DNA of 64,000 bases from assembly GCF_900156335.1 (NCBI RefSeq), contig NZ_FTMZ01000001.1, forward strand, positions 186,001 to 250,000, read 5' to 3'. The notes below the pieces were generated by a model, which saw only the letters and a list, made by a program, of their open reading frames with translations, was not told where the DNA came from and searched no databases. This stretch comes from Sphaerotilus natans (GTDB lineage Bacteria; Pseudomonadota; Gammaproteobacteria; Burkholderiales; Burkholderiaceae_C). The position numbers and the translations under genes were made by a program. Shown here piece by piece: positions 29,257-41,453 of this stretch. Numbering within the stretch: the stretch's first letter is position 1; each line of letters opens with the position of its first letter.

Positions 29257-29354
29257 GGGGCTGCTCATGCCGCGATCACGGCAGGTTCAGGGCGTTCCGA
29301 TGCAATGGCTGCATTGCCACTGTCGCGATGAGCGCGAGACACGGAGAACCGACC

Positions 29355-29927
29355 ATGAAGATCATTTCCGCCCTGACCGCCTCCCTGGCCGTCCTGACGA
29401 TGGGCAGCATTCCGCTGGCGGCGAGCGCCCAGGCTGTCGTGGTCAACCAGGCCATCACCGAAGCCGAGGTGCTCTCGGCCCAGAAGGCCTGGTGCCAGGC
29501 GCTGGTCGACATCAGCAGCACCCATGCCCGCGACGGCCAGCCGGCCGCCAAGGCGCTGGCCGAGAAGGTGATCGACGCCGCCTACGGCTACCAGATGGGC
29601 GCGGTGCTGTTCAAGCCGACGCTGACGGTCAATCCGCAGACCTTCCGCACCACCCGTGCCGGCGCGCTGGCCTACTTTGTCGGCGGCGACACCGCTTTCC
29701 CGAAGGACAGCGGCTTCGCGCTGAAGGGCTGGACCCGCTGCGAGCCGGTCAATGCCGCGGTCTTCATCGCCGGCGACAGCGCCACCACCATGGGCAAGGT
29801 CCACATCACCGGCAAGGACGGCAAGGTCACCACCGTCGACAAGACCTGGAAGTTCGTCAAGGACGACGCCGGCCGCCTGCGCATCGTCGTGCATCACTCG
29901 TCGCTGGAACACGTCGCGGCGAACTGA
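29355..29927 (+). CDS. Secreted NTF2-like protein (often mislabelled phosphoribosyl-AMP cyclohydrolase)
   Basis: 190 residues with a Sec signal peptide ending at SAQA (about residue 27). The mature part has EVLSAQKAWCQALVDIS, AYGYQMGAVLFKPTL, AYFVGGDTAFPKDSGFALKGW and ends in DKTWKFVKDDAGRLRIVVHHSS, the final strand pattern of NTF2/CaMKII-association-like folds. Homologues are often annotated phosphoribosyl-AMP cyclohydrolase, but it has none of the HisI metal-binding Cys/His motifs and is exported. It is divergent from the two-component pair and preceded by the triple repeat. Function unknown. Confidence 0.75.
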   Translation: MKIISALTASLAVLTMGSIPLAASAQAVVVNQAITEAEVLSAQKAWCQALVDISSTHARDGQPAAKALAEKVIDAAYGYQMGAVLFKPTLTVNPQTFRTTRAGALAYFVGGDTAFPKDSGFALKGWTRCEPVNAAVFIAGDSATTMGKVHITGKDGKVTTVDKTWKFVKDDAGRLRIVVHHSSLEHVAAN

Positions 29928-29956
29928 GTTCGGGCTTCTGCGAGCGCAAAAGAACA

Positions 29957-29990
29957 AAGGGCCCGGAGGTTGTCCGGGCCCTTGTCGTTG
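29957..29990 (+). terminator. Terminator after the NTF2-like gene
   Basis: A perfect 11-bp stem, AAGGGCCCGGA (29957-29967), loop of 5, TCCGGGCCCTT (29973-29983), then GTCGTTG. It separates this gene from the convergent tmRNA gene and could serve both. Confidence 0.8.
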
Positions 29991-29994
29991 CAGC

Positions 29995-30366
29995 TGGTGG
30001 AGCCGGGGGGAATTGAACCCCCGTCCGCAAGCCATCCTCAGGCAGTTCTACATGCGTAGTTCTCTGATTTGAGTCTCGCGCGCCAAGCGGGCAGGAACAC
30101 CCTCTTGGACACGCCAGTCACGAGATCTCGACCTGAACCGTGTGACCCGGCTCAGATCCAGCCAATGTGAATGACCTCTCAGCCCTTGACCTTGCGATCT
30201 CAGGCCCGGCCCATCGGCCAACCGTTGAGAGGCTCACCGGTGTTAAGCGGCGAGGGCGAAACGTTCGTCGTTCGCAGTTACTTTGTTTCCAGTGGTTTTA
30301 CGAGCGAACTGGTGCTCGGCATGCCCTGCTCCGATTCCGCACCCACGTCGAAACCAGGTCGGCCCC
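29995..30366 (-). ncRNA. ssrA: Transfer-messenger RNA (tmRNA)
   Basis: Reverse strand, about 372 nt. The 5' end GGGGCCG pairs with CGGCTCC before the encoded ACCA 3' end (CCA at 29997-29995), forming the tRNA-like acceptor stem. The T arm with GGTTCAATTCC-type sequence lies next to the 3' end. The tag reading frame is 30275-30246 and codes for ANDERFALAA, followed by a TAA stop (30245-30243). The molecule rescues stalled ribosomes and marks the stalled product for proteolysis. It is a one-piece tmRNA, as usual in betaproteobacteria. Confidence 0.96.
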
Positions 30367-30393
30367 TGAACCCGTCATCTTAGCATCATCTAC

Positions 30394-31068
30394 TCAGTGG
30401 CCGAGCTGAAGCGCCTCGATCAGCCTGGCCGGCGTGCGGGCGAGATGGTCCGCGCCCCAGGCCTCGATCGGCTCGCCGTCGCCCAGATAGCCCCAGGCAG
30501 CGGCCACCGTGCCCATGCCTGCGGCCTGGCCGGCCTGGATGTCGCGCAGATCGTCGCCGACATAAAGGCAGTGCGCCGGATCGACCGACAGACGGCGCGC
30601 GGCCTCCAGCAGCGGATCGGGGAAGGGCTTGGCGCGTGCGGTGGTGTCGCCGCAGACCAGCACCCGGCTGCGCGTGGCCAGACCGGTGCCGGCGACGACC
30701 GGCTCGGCGAAGCGGCTGTGCTTGTTGGTGACGATGCCCCAGGGCAGGGCGGCGGCGTCCAGCGCATCGAGCACTGGCGCCATCGCGTCGAACACCCGTG
30801 TCAGCCGGGTCAGACGGGTGGCGTAGATCGCCAGATACTCGTCCTTCAGCGCCTCGAAGTCCGCATCCTCCTGCGCGGTGCCCAGCGCCACCCGCAGCAT
30901 GCCGCGGGCACCGGTGCCAGTCAGCGGCCGGAAGACCTCCAGCGGCAGCGGCGGCAGACCGCGGCGCGCGCGCAGATCATTGCCCGCGCCGCCGAGATCC
31001 AGTGCACTGTCGACCAGGGTGCCGTCAAGATCGAACAAGACCGCATGGACAGGACGACCGCGACTCAC
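30394..31068 (-). CDS. gph: Phosphoglycolate phosphatase (HAD family)
   Basis: 224 residues from GTG 31068, which overlaps the ubiG stop as GTGA. HAD motif I is [16 protein letters not shown], motif II lies in WGIVTNKHS, motif III Lys in [11 protein letters not shown] and motif IV in [13 protein letters not shown]. The product removes phosphate from 2-phosphoglycolate, cleaning up DNA-repair or oxygenase by-products. The ubiG-gph coupling is usual in this order. An upstream in-frame start exists but lies inside ubiG. Confidence 0.93.
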   Translation of the reverse strand: MSRGRPVHAVLFDLDGTLVDSALDLGGAGNDLRARRGLPPLPLEVFRPLTGTGARGMLRVALGTAQEDADFEALKDEYLAIYATRLTRLTRVFDAMAPVLDALDAAALPWGIVTNKHSRFAEPVVAGTGLATRSRVLVCGDTTARAKPFPDPLLEAARRLSVDPAHCLYVGDDLRDIQAGQAAGMGTVAAAWGYLGDGEPIEAWGADHLARTPARLIEALQLGH

Positions 31069-31775
31069 TGTGCTTCCTTGCGGCAGGCGATCATGTAGTT
31101 GACGCTGGTGTCGCCGCTGAGCCAGTAGCGGCGGGTCAGCGGGTTGTATTCCAGGCCGCGGGTGTGCTGCAGGTCCAGGCCGCAGTGGCGGCACCAGGAG
31201 GCCAGCTCGCTGGGCCGGATGAACTTGGCGTACTCGTGGGTGCCGCGTGGCAGCAGGTTCAGCACGTACTCGGCGCCGACGATCGCGAACAGGAAGGACT
31301 TCGGGTTGCGGTTCAGCGTCGACAGGAAGACCCAGCCGCCCGGGCGCACCAGCTTCGCGCAGGCCTCGACGATCGCGCCGGGATCGGGCACATGCTCGAT
31401 CATCTCCATGCAGGTCACGACATCGAAGCGCCTCGGCATCTCGGCGGCCAGGGCCTCGGCGGCGATCTCGCGGTACTGCACGTTCTGCAGGCCGGCCTCC
31501 ATCGCGTGCAGCTGGGCGACCTTCAGCGAGCGTTCAGCCAGATCGACGCCCAGCACCTGCGCGCCGCGTCGGGCCATCGCCTCGCTGAGGATGCCGCCAC
31601 CGCAGCCGACATCGACGACCTGACGGCCTTCGAGCGAGCCTGCGCACTGCTCGATCCACTCGAGCCGCAGCGGGTTGATCTGATGGAGCGGGCGAAACTC
31701 GCTCTCCGGGTCCCACCACTTGTGGGCCAGCTCGCTGAACTTGGCGAGTTCCTTGGGGTCGGCGTTCTGCATCAT
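31065..31775 (-). CDS. ubiG: Ubiquinone biosynthesis O-methyltransferase
   Basis: 236 residues from ATG 31775 ([20 protein letters not shown]). SAM-binding motif I is [30 protein letters not shown] and [23 protein letters not shown] are typical UbiG blocks, the last being the membrane-associating insertion. It performs both O-methylations of ubiquinone synthesis. It lies 77 bases after ompA across a strong terminator, so it needs read-through or its own promoter, and is translationally coupled to gph. Confidence 0.96.
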   Translation of the reverse strand: MMQNADPKELAKFSELAHKWWDPESEFRPLHQINPLRLEWIEQCAGSLEGRQVVDVGCGGGILSEAMARRGAQVLGVDLAERSLKVAQLHAMEAGLQNVQYREIAAEALAAEMPRRFDVVTCMEMIEHVPDPGAIVEACAKLVRPGGWVFLSTLNRNPKSFLFAIVGAEYVLNLLPRGTHEYAKFIRPSELASWCRHCGLDLQHTRGLEYNPLTRRYWLSGDTSVNYMIACRKEAQ

Positions 31776-31805
31776 CCGGCGATGGTAGCGAAATCGGACA
31801 GGCAA

Positions 31806-31830
31806 GAAAAAACCCCGCCGGGGCGGGGTT
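31806..31830 (-). terminator. Terminator of the OmpA-like gene
   Basis: AACCCCGCC (31811-31819) and GGCGGGGTT (31822-31830) form a tight stem; on the reverse strand it runs into TTTTTTC. It stands 23 bases after the ompA-like stop and 30 bases before the ubiG start, so it would lower expression of ubiG-gph relative to the abundant envelope protein. Confidence 0.8.
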
Positions 31831-31852
31831 CTCGGAGCGAGCAGCGAGCTGC

Positions 31853-32521
31853 TTACTTGGCGCGGGTACCGACGACCTCGATTTCCACGCGGCGGTTCTT
31901 CGCGCGGCCTTCGTCGGTCTTGTTGTCGGCGACGGGCTGCTTCTCGCCCTTGCCTTCGGTGTAGACGCGGTTGGCTTCGATGCCCTTGCCGACCAGATAC
32001 TTCTTGACGGCTTCGGCGCGGCGCAGCGACAGCTTCTGGTTGTAGGCGTCAGAGCCACGGCTGTCGGTGTGACCGACGGCGATGATGACTTCCAGGTTCA
32101 CGCCCTTGACCTTGCTGACCAGGTCGTCGAGCTTGGCGCCGGCGTCCTTCTTCAGGACAGCCTTGTCGAAGTCGAAGAACGCGTCGGCGGCGAAGGTGAC
32201 CTTCTCGCTGACCGGAGCGGCCGGGACGGGGACCGGAGCGGGCTTCGGAGCCGGAGCTGCCGGGACGACGGCCGGAGCCGGGGCCGGAGCGGGGGCCGGA
32301 GCCGGAGCGGGCTTCGGAGCCGGAACGCCGTCGCAGCCCTGCACGCCGGTCTGCGGCGTCCAGTTGGCATCACGCCAGCACAGTTCGTTCGTGCCGTTCT
32401 TCAGCACGGTGCCATCGGCAGCGCGCCAGTTGTCGACGGCGCCAGAGGTCGAGCCACCGGTCGCACAGGCGGCGAGAGCGGCCGACGCGAACAGCAGTGC
32501 AACCTTGTTGAGTTTGTTCAT
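31853..32521 (-). CDS. OmpA-family lipoprotein
   Basis: 222 residues. The signal peptide has lipobox LAAC (Cys19). Residues 25-65 form a small domain with two Cys. Residues 68-105 are a proline/alanine/lysine linker built from repeated PAPA units. The C-terminal OmpA domain has [44 protein letters not shown] and [10 protein letters not shown], the peptidoglycan-binding fold. It is the OmpA-like protein conserved next to gyrA in Burkholderiales. It tethers the outer membrane to the wall. Divergent from gyrA. Confidence 0.92.
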   Translation of the reverse strand: MNKLNKVALLFASAALAACATGGSTSGAVDNWRAADGTVLKNGTNELCWRDANWTPQTGVQGCDGVPAPKPAPAPAPAPAPAPAVVPAAPAPKPAPVPVPAAPVSEKVTFAADAFFDFDKAVLKKDAGAKLDDLVSKVKGVNLEVIIAVGHTDSRGSDAYNQKLSLRRAEAVKKYLVGKGIEANRVYTEGKGEKQPVADNKTDEGRAKNRRVEIEVVGTRAK

Positions 32522-32783
32522 GGTTCTCCTCTCGAGAAAAGCCGCAGATCGGGCTGCAGAATGCAGAAAAGACGGCGGCCCATGCTTGCCGATGAGAGCG
32601 CGGCACCAGGGACCGACAAATTCATTGTGCCATATGCGGTTTGTCGCCCTGTGCCACAGGAAGACGCCCCAGGACAGGGCTGTTGCGCGATGACGACATT
32701 GCGCGGATCGTAGAATGGCGGGTTCGATGCCCCGGCGCTGCAGCGTCTTTGTGGGCGTCCCCGCTGTGCAACGGCCCGACCGC

Positions 32784-35452
<2,669 letters not shown>

Positions 35453-35453
<1 letters not shown>

Positions 35454-36037
35454 TGACTTGCCTGTCCACTCTGCGTCGTCTGGCGCTGATTCCTGCCGCG
35501 ACGCTGGTGCTGCTGGCGGCGCTGCCGGCGCAGGCCGCCGAGCCGAGCCCGGCCAAGAAGGAGCTGATCGCCAAGGTCGTCTCGCTGCAGCAGGGCGGCA
35601 TCGACGGCATCGCCCGCGGGCTGGTCGAGCAGCCGGCGATGGCGCTGATGCAGCAGGCCGGCATGATCCTGCAGACCCGTGTCGCGCCGGAAAAGCGCGA
35701 GGCGCTGGCCAAGGAGATCCAGGCCGACGTGCGCAAGTATGTCGAGGAGGCCACGCCGATCGTGCGCGAGCGCGCGCAGAAGGCCGCGCCGGGCGTGATG
35801 GGCGCGCTGCTCGACGAGCGCTTCACCGAAGACGAGCTCAAGCAGCTGGTCGCCTGGCTGGAGTCGCCGGTGGTGCGCCGCTACCAGCAGATGACGCCCG
35901 ACATCCAGAAGGGCCTGTCCGAGAAGCTGGTGGCCGACACCCGCGCCGCGGTCGAACCCAAGCTGCAGGCGCTCGACCGCAGCATCAGCGCCCGCCTGGG
36001 CGTGCAGCCGCCGGCCTCGGCGCCGGCGAAGAAGTGA
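35453..36037 (+). CDS. DUF2059 exported protein
   Basis: 194 residues. A Sec signal peptide ends at PAQAA (about residue 28). The mature part is helical and fits DUF2059: KKELIAKVVSLQQGG, APGVMGALLDERFTEDELKQLVAWLESPVVRRYQQMTP and KLVADTRAAVEPKLQALD. The family is periplasmic and of unknown function, and sits between gyrA and serC in many Burkholderiales. It starts one base inside the gyrA stop codon, so translation is coupled. Confidence 0.88.
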
Positions 36038-36064
36038 CGCTCCTGAAGACCTCTTGATCTGACG

Positions 36065-37171
36065 ATGACGATGACCGCGCGCCCCTACAACTTCTCCGCC
36101 GGCCCGGCCGCTCTGCCCGAGGAGGTCCTGCAGCAGGCCGCGGCCGAGATGCTCGACTGGCACGGCTCCGGCATGAGCGTGATGGAGATGAGCCACCGCG
36201 GGCGCGAGTTCATCTCGATCGCCGAGGCCGCCGAGGCCGATCTGCGCGAGCTGCTGGCGGTGCCGGCGAACTTCCGCATCCTGTTCATGCAGGGCGGTGG
36301 CCTGGCCGAGAACGCGATCGTGCCGCTGAACATGTCGAGGGGCGGCGCGGCCGACTTCGTCATCACCGGCGCCTGGTCGCAGAAGTCGGCCAAGGAGGCG
36401 CAGCGCTACTGCGACGCAAAGGTCGCGGCCAGCAATGCCGCGGGCGGCCACCTGTCGATTCCGGATGCCGCCGGCTGGGCGCTGCGCGCGGACGCGCGCT
36501 ACGTCCACATCTGCAGCAACGAGACGATCCACGGCGTCGAGTTCCAGACGCTGCCGGATCTGAAGGCCCTGGGCAGCGCGGCCGAGCTGGTGATCGACTG
36601 CTCCTCGCACATCCTGTCGCGCGGCATCGACTGGTCCCGGGTGGGCCTGGCCTTCGCCGGCGCGCAGAAGAACATCGGCCCGGCGGGCGTCACCATCGTC
36701 ATCGTGCGCGAGGACCTGCTCGGCCACGCGCTGGCGATCTGCCCCTCGGCCTTCGACTACAAGCTCGTCGCCGACAACGCCTCGATGTACAACACGCCGC
36801 CGACCTACGGCATCTACATCGCCGGGCTGGTGTTCCAGTGGGTCAAGCGCCAGGGCGGCGTGGCCGAGATGGAGCGCCGCGCGGTCGAGAAGGCCGGGCT
36901 GCTCTACGGCTACCTGGACGGCGAGGGCGCGGGCTTCTACGTCAATCGCATCGATGCGGCCTGCCGCTCGCGCATGAACGTGCCGTTCCAGCTGCGCGAC
37001 GAATCGCTCAACGCCGACTTCCTGAAGGGCGCGCAGCAGCGCGGCCTGCTGCAGCTCAAGGGCCACAAGAGCGTGGGCGGCATGCGCGCGTCGATCTACA
37101 ACGCCATGCCGCTGGCCGGTGTGCAGGCGCTGGTGGACTACCTGCGCGAGTTCGCCGCCACCCACGGCTGA
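36065..37171 (+). CDS. serC: Phosphoserine aminotransferase
   Basis: 368 residues. [18 protein letters not shown] is the SerC opening; [23 protein letters not shown] and the PLP-lysine block [17 protein letters not shown] are present. It makes phosphoserine from phosphohydroxypyruvate and also serves the pyridoxal pathway. ATG 36065 or 36071 may be used. First of the serC-pheA-tyrA-aroA run, each gene separated by about 30-40 bases. Confidence 0.97.
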   Translation: MTMTARPYNFSAGPAALPEEVLQQAAAEMLDWHGSGMSVMEMSHRGREFISIAEAAEADLRELLAVPANFRILFMQGGGLAENAIVPLNMSRGGAADFVITGAWSQKSAKEAQRYCDAKVAASNAAGGHLSIPDAAGWALRADARYVHICSNETIHGVEFQTLPDLKALGSAAELVIDCSSHILSRGIDWSRVGLAFAGAQKNIGPAGVTIVIVREDLLGHALAICPSAFDYKLVADNASMYNTPPTYGIYIAGLVFQWVKRQGGVAEMERRAVEKAGLLYGYLDGEGAGFYVNRIDAACRSRMNVPFQLRDESLNADFLKGAQQRGLLQLKGHKSVGGMRASIYNAMPLAGVQALVDYLREFAATHG

Positions 37172-37209
37172 TCCGACCTCTCTCGACAACAAGACCGGGA
37201 AACTCCGCC

Positions 37210-38325
37210 ATGACCACGCCCGACCACGACGCCGCGTCGCCCGCGCCGACCCTGCCGGAGCTGCGCGACCGCATCGACGCGCTCGACCGCGAGCTGATCG
37301 CGATGCTCAACCGCCGAGCCCGCCTGGCGCAGGAGGTCGGCGAGATCAAGAAGAAGGAGGGCTCGGTCGTCTTCCGCCCGGAGCGTGAGGCGCAGGTCAT
37401 CGACGGCCTGAAGCAGTTCAACCCGGGCCCGCTGAAGAACGAGAGCGTCGCACCCATCTGGCGCGAGATCATGAGCGCCTGCCGCGCGCTGGAGACGCCC
37501 ACCCGCGTGGCCTATCTCGGCCCGGCCGGCACCTTCAGCGAGGAGGCGGCGCTGGGCTTCTTCGGTTCGTCCATCGTGCGCGTGCCGTGCGCGAGCATCG
37601 ACGAGGTCTTTCGCAACACCTCGGCCGGCGTGGCCGACTTCGGCGTGGTGCCGGTCGAGAACTCGACCGAGGGCATGGTCGCTCGCTCGCTCGACATCTT
37701 CCTGACCACGCCGCTGTTCATCATCGGCGAGACCAGCCTGTTCGTCCGCCACAACCTGCTGCGCCGCGAGAACGCGCTCGACGGCATCGAGGCGGTCTGC
37801 GCGCATCCGCAGGCGCTGGCGCAGTGCCACGACTGGCTGTCGCTGCACCTGCCGCACGCCGAGCGCCGGCCGGTCTCGAGCAACGCCGAGGGCGCACGCC
37901 TGGCCGCGCAGGACAGCCGCCTGGCCGGCATCGCCAGTGCGCGCGCGGCCAGCGAGTACGGCGTGCATGTGGTCGCCCCGGCGATCCAGAACGATCCGCA
38001 CAACCGCACCCGCTTCGCCATCGTCACCGATCCGCACCGCCACCCGGCGCCCAAGGCCTCGGGCCACGACTGCACCAGCCTGGTGGTGTCGGTGGTCAAC
38101 CGCCCCGGCGCGATGTACGACATCCTGGCGCCGCTCAAGCGCCACGGCGTGTCGATGACCCGGCTGGAGTCGCGCCCGGCACGCTCGGGGCAGTGGGAGT
38201 ACTACTTCTTCATCGACCTGCAGGGCCATCCCGAGCAGCCGGCGGTGCAGACCGCGATGCACGAGCTGCGCGAGGCCTGCGCCTTCTTCAAGGTGCTCGG
38301 GGCCTATCCGATCGACGCTCACTGA
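37210..38325 (+). CDS. pheA: Chorismate mutase/prephenate dehydratase (P-protein)
   Basis: 371 residues. Residues 15-95 are an AroQ-type chorismate mutase (RDRIDALDRELIAMLNRRARLAQEVGEIKK). The prephenate dehydratase domain follows: VAYLGPAGTFSEEAAL, FGVVPVENSTEGMV, with the Thr-Arg-Phe motif in NRTRFAIV. A C-terminal ACT domain (TSLVVSVVNRPGAMYDILAPL, LESRPARSGQWEYYFFIDL) gives feedback control by phenylalanine. Two consecutive steps of phenylalanine synthesis. Confidence 0.97.
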   Translation: MTTPDHDAASPAPTLPELRDRIDALDRELIAMLNRRARLAQEVGEIKKKEGSVVFRPEREAQVIDGLKQFNPGPLKNESVAPIWREIMSACRALETPTRVAYLGPAGTFSEEAALGFFGSSIVRVPCASIDEVFRNTSAGVADFGVVPVENSTEGMVARSLDIFLTTPLFIIGETSLFVRHNLLRRENALDGIEAVCAHPQALAQCHDWLSLHLPHAERRPVSSNAEGARLAAQDSRLAGIASARAASEYGVHVVAPAIQNDPHNRTRFAIVTDPHRHPAPKASGHDCTSLVVSVVNRPGAMYDILAPLKRHGVSMTRLESRPARSGQWEYYFFIDLQGHPEQPAVQTAMHELREACAFFKVLGAYPIDAH

Positions 38326-38356
38326 GCCCCACTGATCTCCGCCAGGTTCTTCCATC

Positions 38357-39238
38357 ATGTTCAATCAACTCGGGGTGATCGGCTGCGGCCTGATGGGCGG
38401 CAGCTTCGCGCTGGCCCTCAAGCGCGCCGGTCTGGTGCAGCGGGTGGTCGGCTACAGCAAGTCGCCCTCGACGGTGGAGCGCGCGCGTCGGCTCGGCGTC
38501 ATCGACATCGCGGCCGAATCGGCGCTGCTGGCGGTCTCGGGCTCGGACATCGTGCTGATCTCGGTGCCGGTGGCCGCCAGCGACGCGACCTTCAAGGCGA
38601 TCCGCCACATGGTCGAGCCCGGCACGCTGTTCATGGATGTCGGCAGCACCAAGCGCGATGTGGTCGACGTGGCGCGGCGCGTGCTGCGCGAGCGCATCGG
38701 CAGCTTCGTGCCGGCGCATCCGATCGCCGGCAAGGAAGTCGCCGGTGTCGAGCATGCGGACGCGCAGCTCTACCAGGGCAAGCAGGTCATCCTCACGCCG
38801 CTGGCGCAGACCGATCCGGTCATGGTGCAGAAGGCCACCGACGTCTGGGCCGCCATCGGCTGCCAGGTGCTGCGCATGACGCCGGAGAACCACGACGCGG
38901 CCTTCGCCGCCGTCAGCCATCTGCCGCACCTGCTGGCCTTCGCCTATTTCAATGCGGTGATCTCGCAGCCGGCCGGGCGCGAGTTCCTGTCGCTGGCCGG
39001 GCCGGGATTCCGCGACTTCACCCGCATCGCCGCGGGTGATCCGACGGTCTGGCGCGACATCCTGCTGGCCAACCGCGAGGAAGTGCTCAAGCAGTCGCAG
39101 CGCCTGCGCCACGCGCTCGACGCCTTCGAGGTGGTGATGCGCTCCGGCAACCAGGAGGCGCTCGAGGACCTGATCCGCACCGCCTCCGACGGTCGCTCGG
39201 GCTGGCAGATGAATGCCCGCCCGGCCACCGCCCGCTGA
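38357..39238 (+). CDS. tyrA: Prephenate dehydrogenase
   Basis: 293 residues. NAD-binding [16 protein letters not shown] at the N-terminus; [27 protein letters not shown] and [18 protein letters not shown] hold the substrate and catalytic histidine residues. No ACT or chorismate mutase domain. Tyrosine branch of aromatic synthesis, in operon with pheA and aroA. Confidence 0.96.
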   Translation: MFNQLGVIGCGLMGGSFALALKRAGLVQRVVGYSKSPSTVERARRLGVIDIAAESALLAVSGSDIVLISVPVAASDATFKAIRHMVEPGTLFMDVGSTKRDVVDVARRVLRERIGSFVPAHPIAGKEVAGVEHADAQLYQGKQVILTPLAQTDPVMVQKATDVWAAIGCQVLRMTPENHDAAFAAVSHLPHLLAFAYFNAVISQPAGREFLSLAGPGFRDFTRIAAGDPTVWRDILLANREEVLKQSQRLRHALDAFEVVMRSGNQEALEDLIRTASDGRSGWQMNARPATAR

Positions 39239-39278
39239 TTTCTCGCCGCAGATTCCGCCGAAGACTCTCCCTCCGCGC

Positions 39279-41303
39279 ATGTACTCGATCCCGCATCTCG
39301 ACCTTCCGCCGCTGGGCCACGCCGCCGGCACCGTGCAGCTGCCCGGCTCCAAGAGCATCTCGAATCGGCTGCTGCTGCTGGCCGGCCTGAGCGAGGGCAC
39401 GACGACGCTGGTCGACCTGCTCGACTCCGACGACACCCGCGTGATGCTGGCGGCGCTGCGCACGCTGGGCTGCGCCATCGTCCAGGACGGTCGCCACACC
39501 CGCATCACCGGCTTCGCCGGTCGACCCGCGGTGGCCTCGGCCGAGCTCTTCCTGGGCAACGCCGGCACCGCGATGCGCCCGCTGACCGCCGCGCTGGCGG
39601 TGCTAGCCACGCAGCAGGACGGCGCGGCCTACACGCTGGGCGGCGTCAAGCGCATGCACGAGCGCCCGATCGGCGATCTGGTCGATGCGCTGCGCGCCCT
39701 GGGCTGCACGGTCGCGTGCCTGGGCACCGAGGGCTATCCGCCGCTGCGGGTGGCCGGCGGTACGCTGGACCTGGCCGCGCCGGTCAAGGTGCGCGGCGAC
39801 GTGTCGAGCCAGTTCCTGACCGCGCTGCTGCTGGCGCTGCCGCTGGCCGCCACCGACCGCGCCGTCACCATCGAGGTGGTCGGCGAGCTGATCTCCAAGC
39901 CCTACATCGAGATCACGCTGAACCTGCTGGCGCGCTTCGGCATCGCGGTCGAGCGCCAGGGCTGGGAGCGCTTCGTCATTCCGGCCGGCAGCCGCTACGT
40001 CACGCCGGGCGAGGTCCATGTCGAGGGCGATGCCTCGTCGGCGTCGTACTTCATCGCGCTGGGCGCGATCGCCGGCGTGGACGCGCCGGTGCGCATCGAG
40101 GGCGTGGGCGCAGCCTCCATCCAGGGCGACATCCGCTTCAAGGAGGCCGCCGAGGCGATGGGCGCGCAGGTGACGGCCGAGCCCAACGCGCTGGAGATCC
40201 GCCGCGGCGCCTGGCCGCTGAAGGCGATCGATCTCGACTGCAACCACATTCCCGACGCGGCGATGACGCTGGCGGTGATGGCGCTCTACGCCGACGGTCC
40301 CAGCACGCTGCGCAACATCGCCAGCTGGCGCGTCAAGGAAACCGACCGCATCGCCGCGATGGCCTGCGAGCTGCGCAAGCTCGGCGCCACGGTCGAGGAG
40401 GGCGAGGACTTCATCCGCGTCGAGCCGCTGGCGCGCTTCCAGCCCGCGTCGATCCACACCTACGACGACCACCGCATGGCGATGTGCCTGTCGCTGGCCG
40501 CCTTCAACCGGCTGAATCCGGCCGGCGACGGCGAGACGGCGGTGCCGGTGCGCATCCTCGATCCGAAGTGCGTTGCCAAGACCTTCCCCGACTACTTCGA
40601 GGCGCTGTTCTCGGTGGTCGAGGCGCGCGCGGCCGACATTCCGGTGATCACCATCGACGGCCCGACCGCCTCCGGCAAGGGCACGCTGTCGGCCAGCGTG
40701 GCCGCCGGCCTGGGCTGGCACACGCTGGATTCGGGCTCGCTGTACCGGGTGACCGCACTGGCGGCGCGCCGCGCCGGCGTTTCGGCCGACGACGAGCCGG
40801 GCCTGGCCGCGACCGCGCGTGCGATGCAGCTGCGCTTCGAGGGCGTGCGGGTGCTGCTCGCCGGCGAGGACGTCAGCGACCAGCTGCGCGACGAGGCGGT
40901 GGGCATGATGGCCTCGCGCATCTCGGCCTGGCCGGCGGTGCGCGCCGCGCTCTACGACCTGCAGTGCGGCTTCCGCCAGCTGCCCGGTCTGGTGGCAGAC
41001 GGCCGCGACATGGGCACCGTCATCTTCCCCGACGCCGGCCTGAAGATCTTCCTGACCGCGACGGCGGCCGCGCGCGCCGAGCGCCGGCTCAACCAATTGA
41101 TCGCCAAGGGAATTTCTGCTAGCCTCGACGATCTTCGTGCTGATCTGGAGGCGCGCGACGAGCGGGACCGCACCCGCGAGACCGCCCCCTTGAGACCGGC
41201 CGAAGACGCGCTCCGGCTCGACAACTCCCAGCTCGGCATCGAGGCTTCGGTGCAGCAGGTGGTGGCCTGGTGGAACGCACGGCAGCCCTTCGACGCGCCC
41301 TGA
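39279..41303 (+). CDS. aroA-cmk: Fused EPSP synthase / cytidylate kinase
   Basis: 674 residues from ATG 39279; an earlier in-frame ATG at 39213 lies inside tyrA. Residues 1-436 are EPSP synthase: [65 protein letters not shown] and [15 protein letters not shown]. From about 450 the cytidylate kinase starts with [19 protein letters not shown] (P-loop) and continues through [12 protein letters not shown] and [20 protein letters not shown]. The two are separate adjacent genes in most bacteria; here no stop intervenes. It joins shikimate synthesis to nucleotide metabolism in one chain. Confidence 0.97.
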   Translation: MYSIPHLDLPPLGHAAGTVQLPGSKSISNRLLLLAGLSEGTTTLVDLLDSDDTRVMLAALRTLGCAIVQDGRHTRITGFAGRPAVASAELFLGNAGTAMRPLTAALAVLATQQDGAAYTLGGVKRMHERPIGDLVDALRALGCTVACLGTEGYPPLRVAGGTLDLAAPVKVRGDVSSQFLTALLLALPLAATDRAVTIEVVGELISKPYIEITLNLLARFGIAVERQGWERFVIPAGSRYVTPGEVHVEGDASSASYFIALGAIAGVDAPVRIEGVGAASIQGDIRFKEAAEAMGAQVTAEPNALEIRRGAWPLKAIDLDCNHIPDAAMTLAVMALYADGPSTLRNIASWRVKETDRIAAMACELRKLGATVEEGEDFIRVEPLARFQPASIHTYDDHRMAMCLSLAAFNRLNPAGDGETAVPVRILDPKCVAKTFPDYFEALFSVVEARAADIPVITIDGPTASGKGTLSASVAAGLGWHTLDSGSLYRVTALAARRAGVSADDEPGLAATARAMQLRFEGVRVLLAGEDVSDQLRDEAVGMMASRISAWPAVRAALYDLQCGFRQLPGLVADGRDMGTVIFPDAGLKIFLTATAAARAERRLNQLIAKGISASLDDLRADLEARDERDRTRETAPLRPAEDALRLDNSQLGIEASVQQVVAWWNARQPFDAP

Positions 41304-41453
41304 GCGAGCCGGATCGACCGCCACCTTTCCTGCCTTCTGGCCCGGAGTTCCGGCCGAGTGCGCAATGCACCGACGGCGCCCCGGATCATCAACTCAACCC
41401 CGCCACGGAAGTGGCACCCGCCGCCGGCCCGTCGCCGGTGCAGAAAGTCCCCA

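Noticed and set aside
29995-30040. tRNA-like T arm and CCA end suggesting a separate tRNA gene
   Set aside because: The acceptor partner lies 360 bases away and a tag frame lies between, so it is the 3' end of tmRNA.
32225-32330. Repeated GCCGGAGCCGGGGCCGG units resembling a tandem repeat or short array
   Set aside because: They encode the Pro/Ala linker of the OmpA-like lipoprotein in frame; no spacer structure, so not CRISPR or an independent repeat element.
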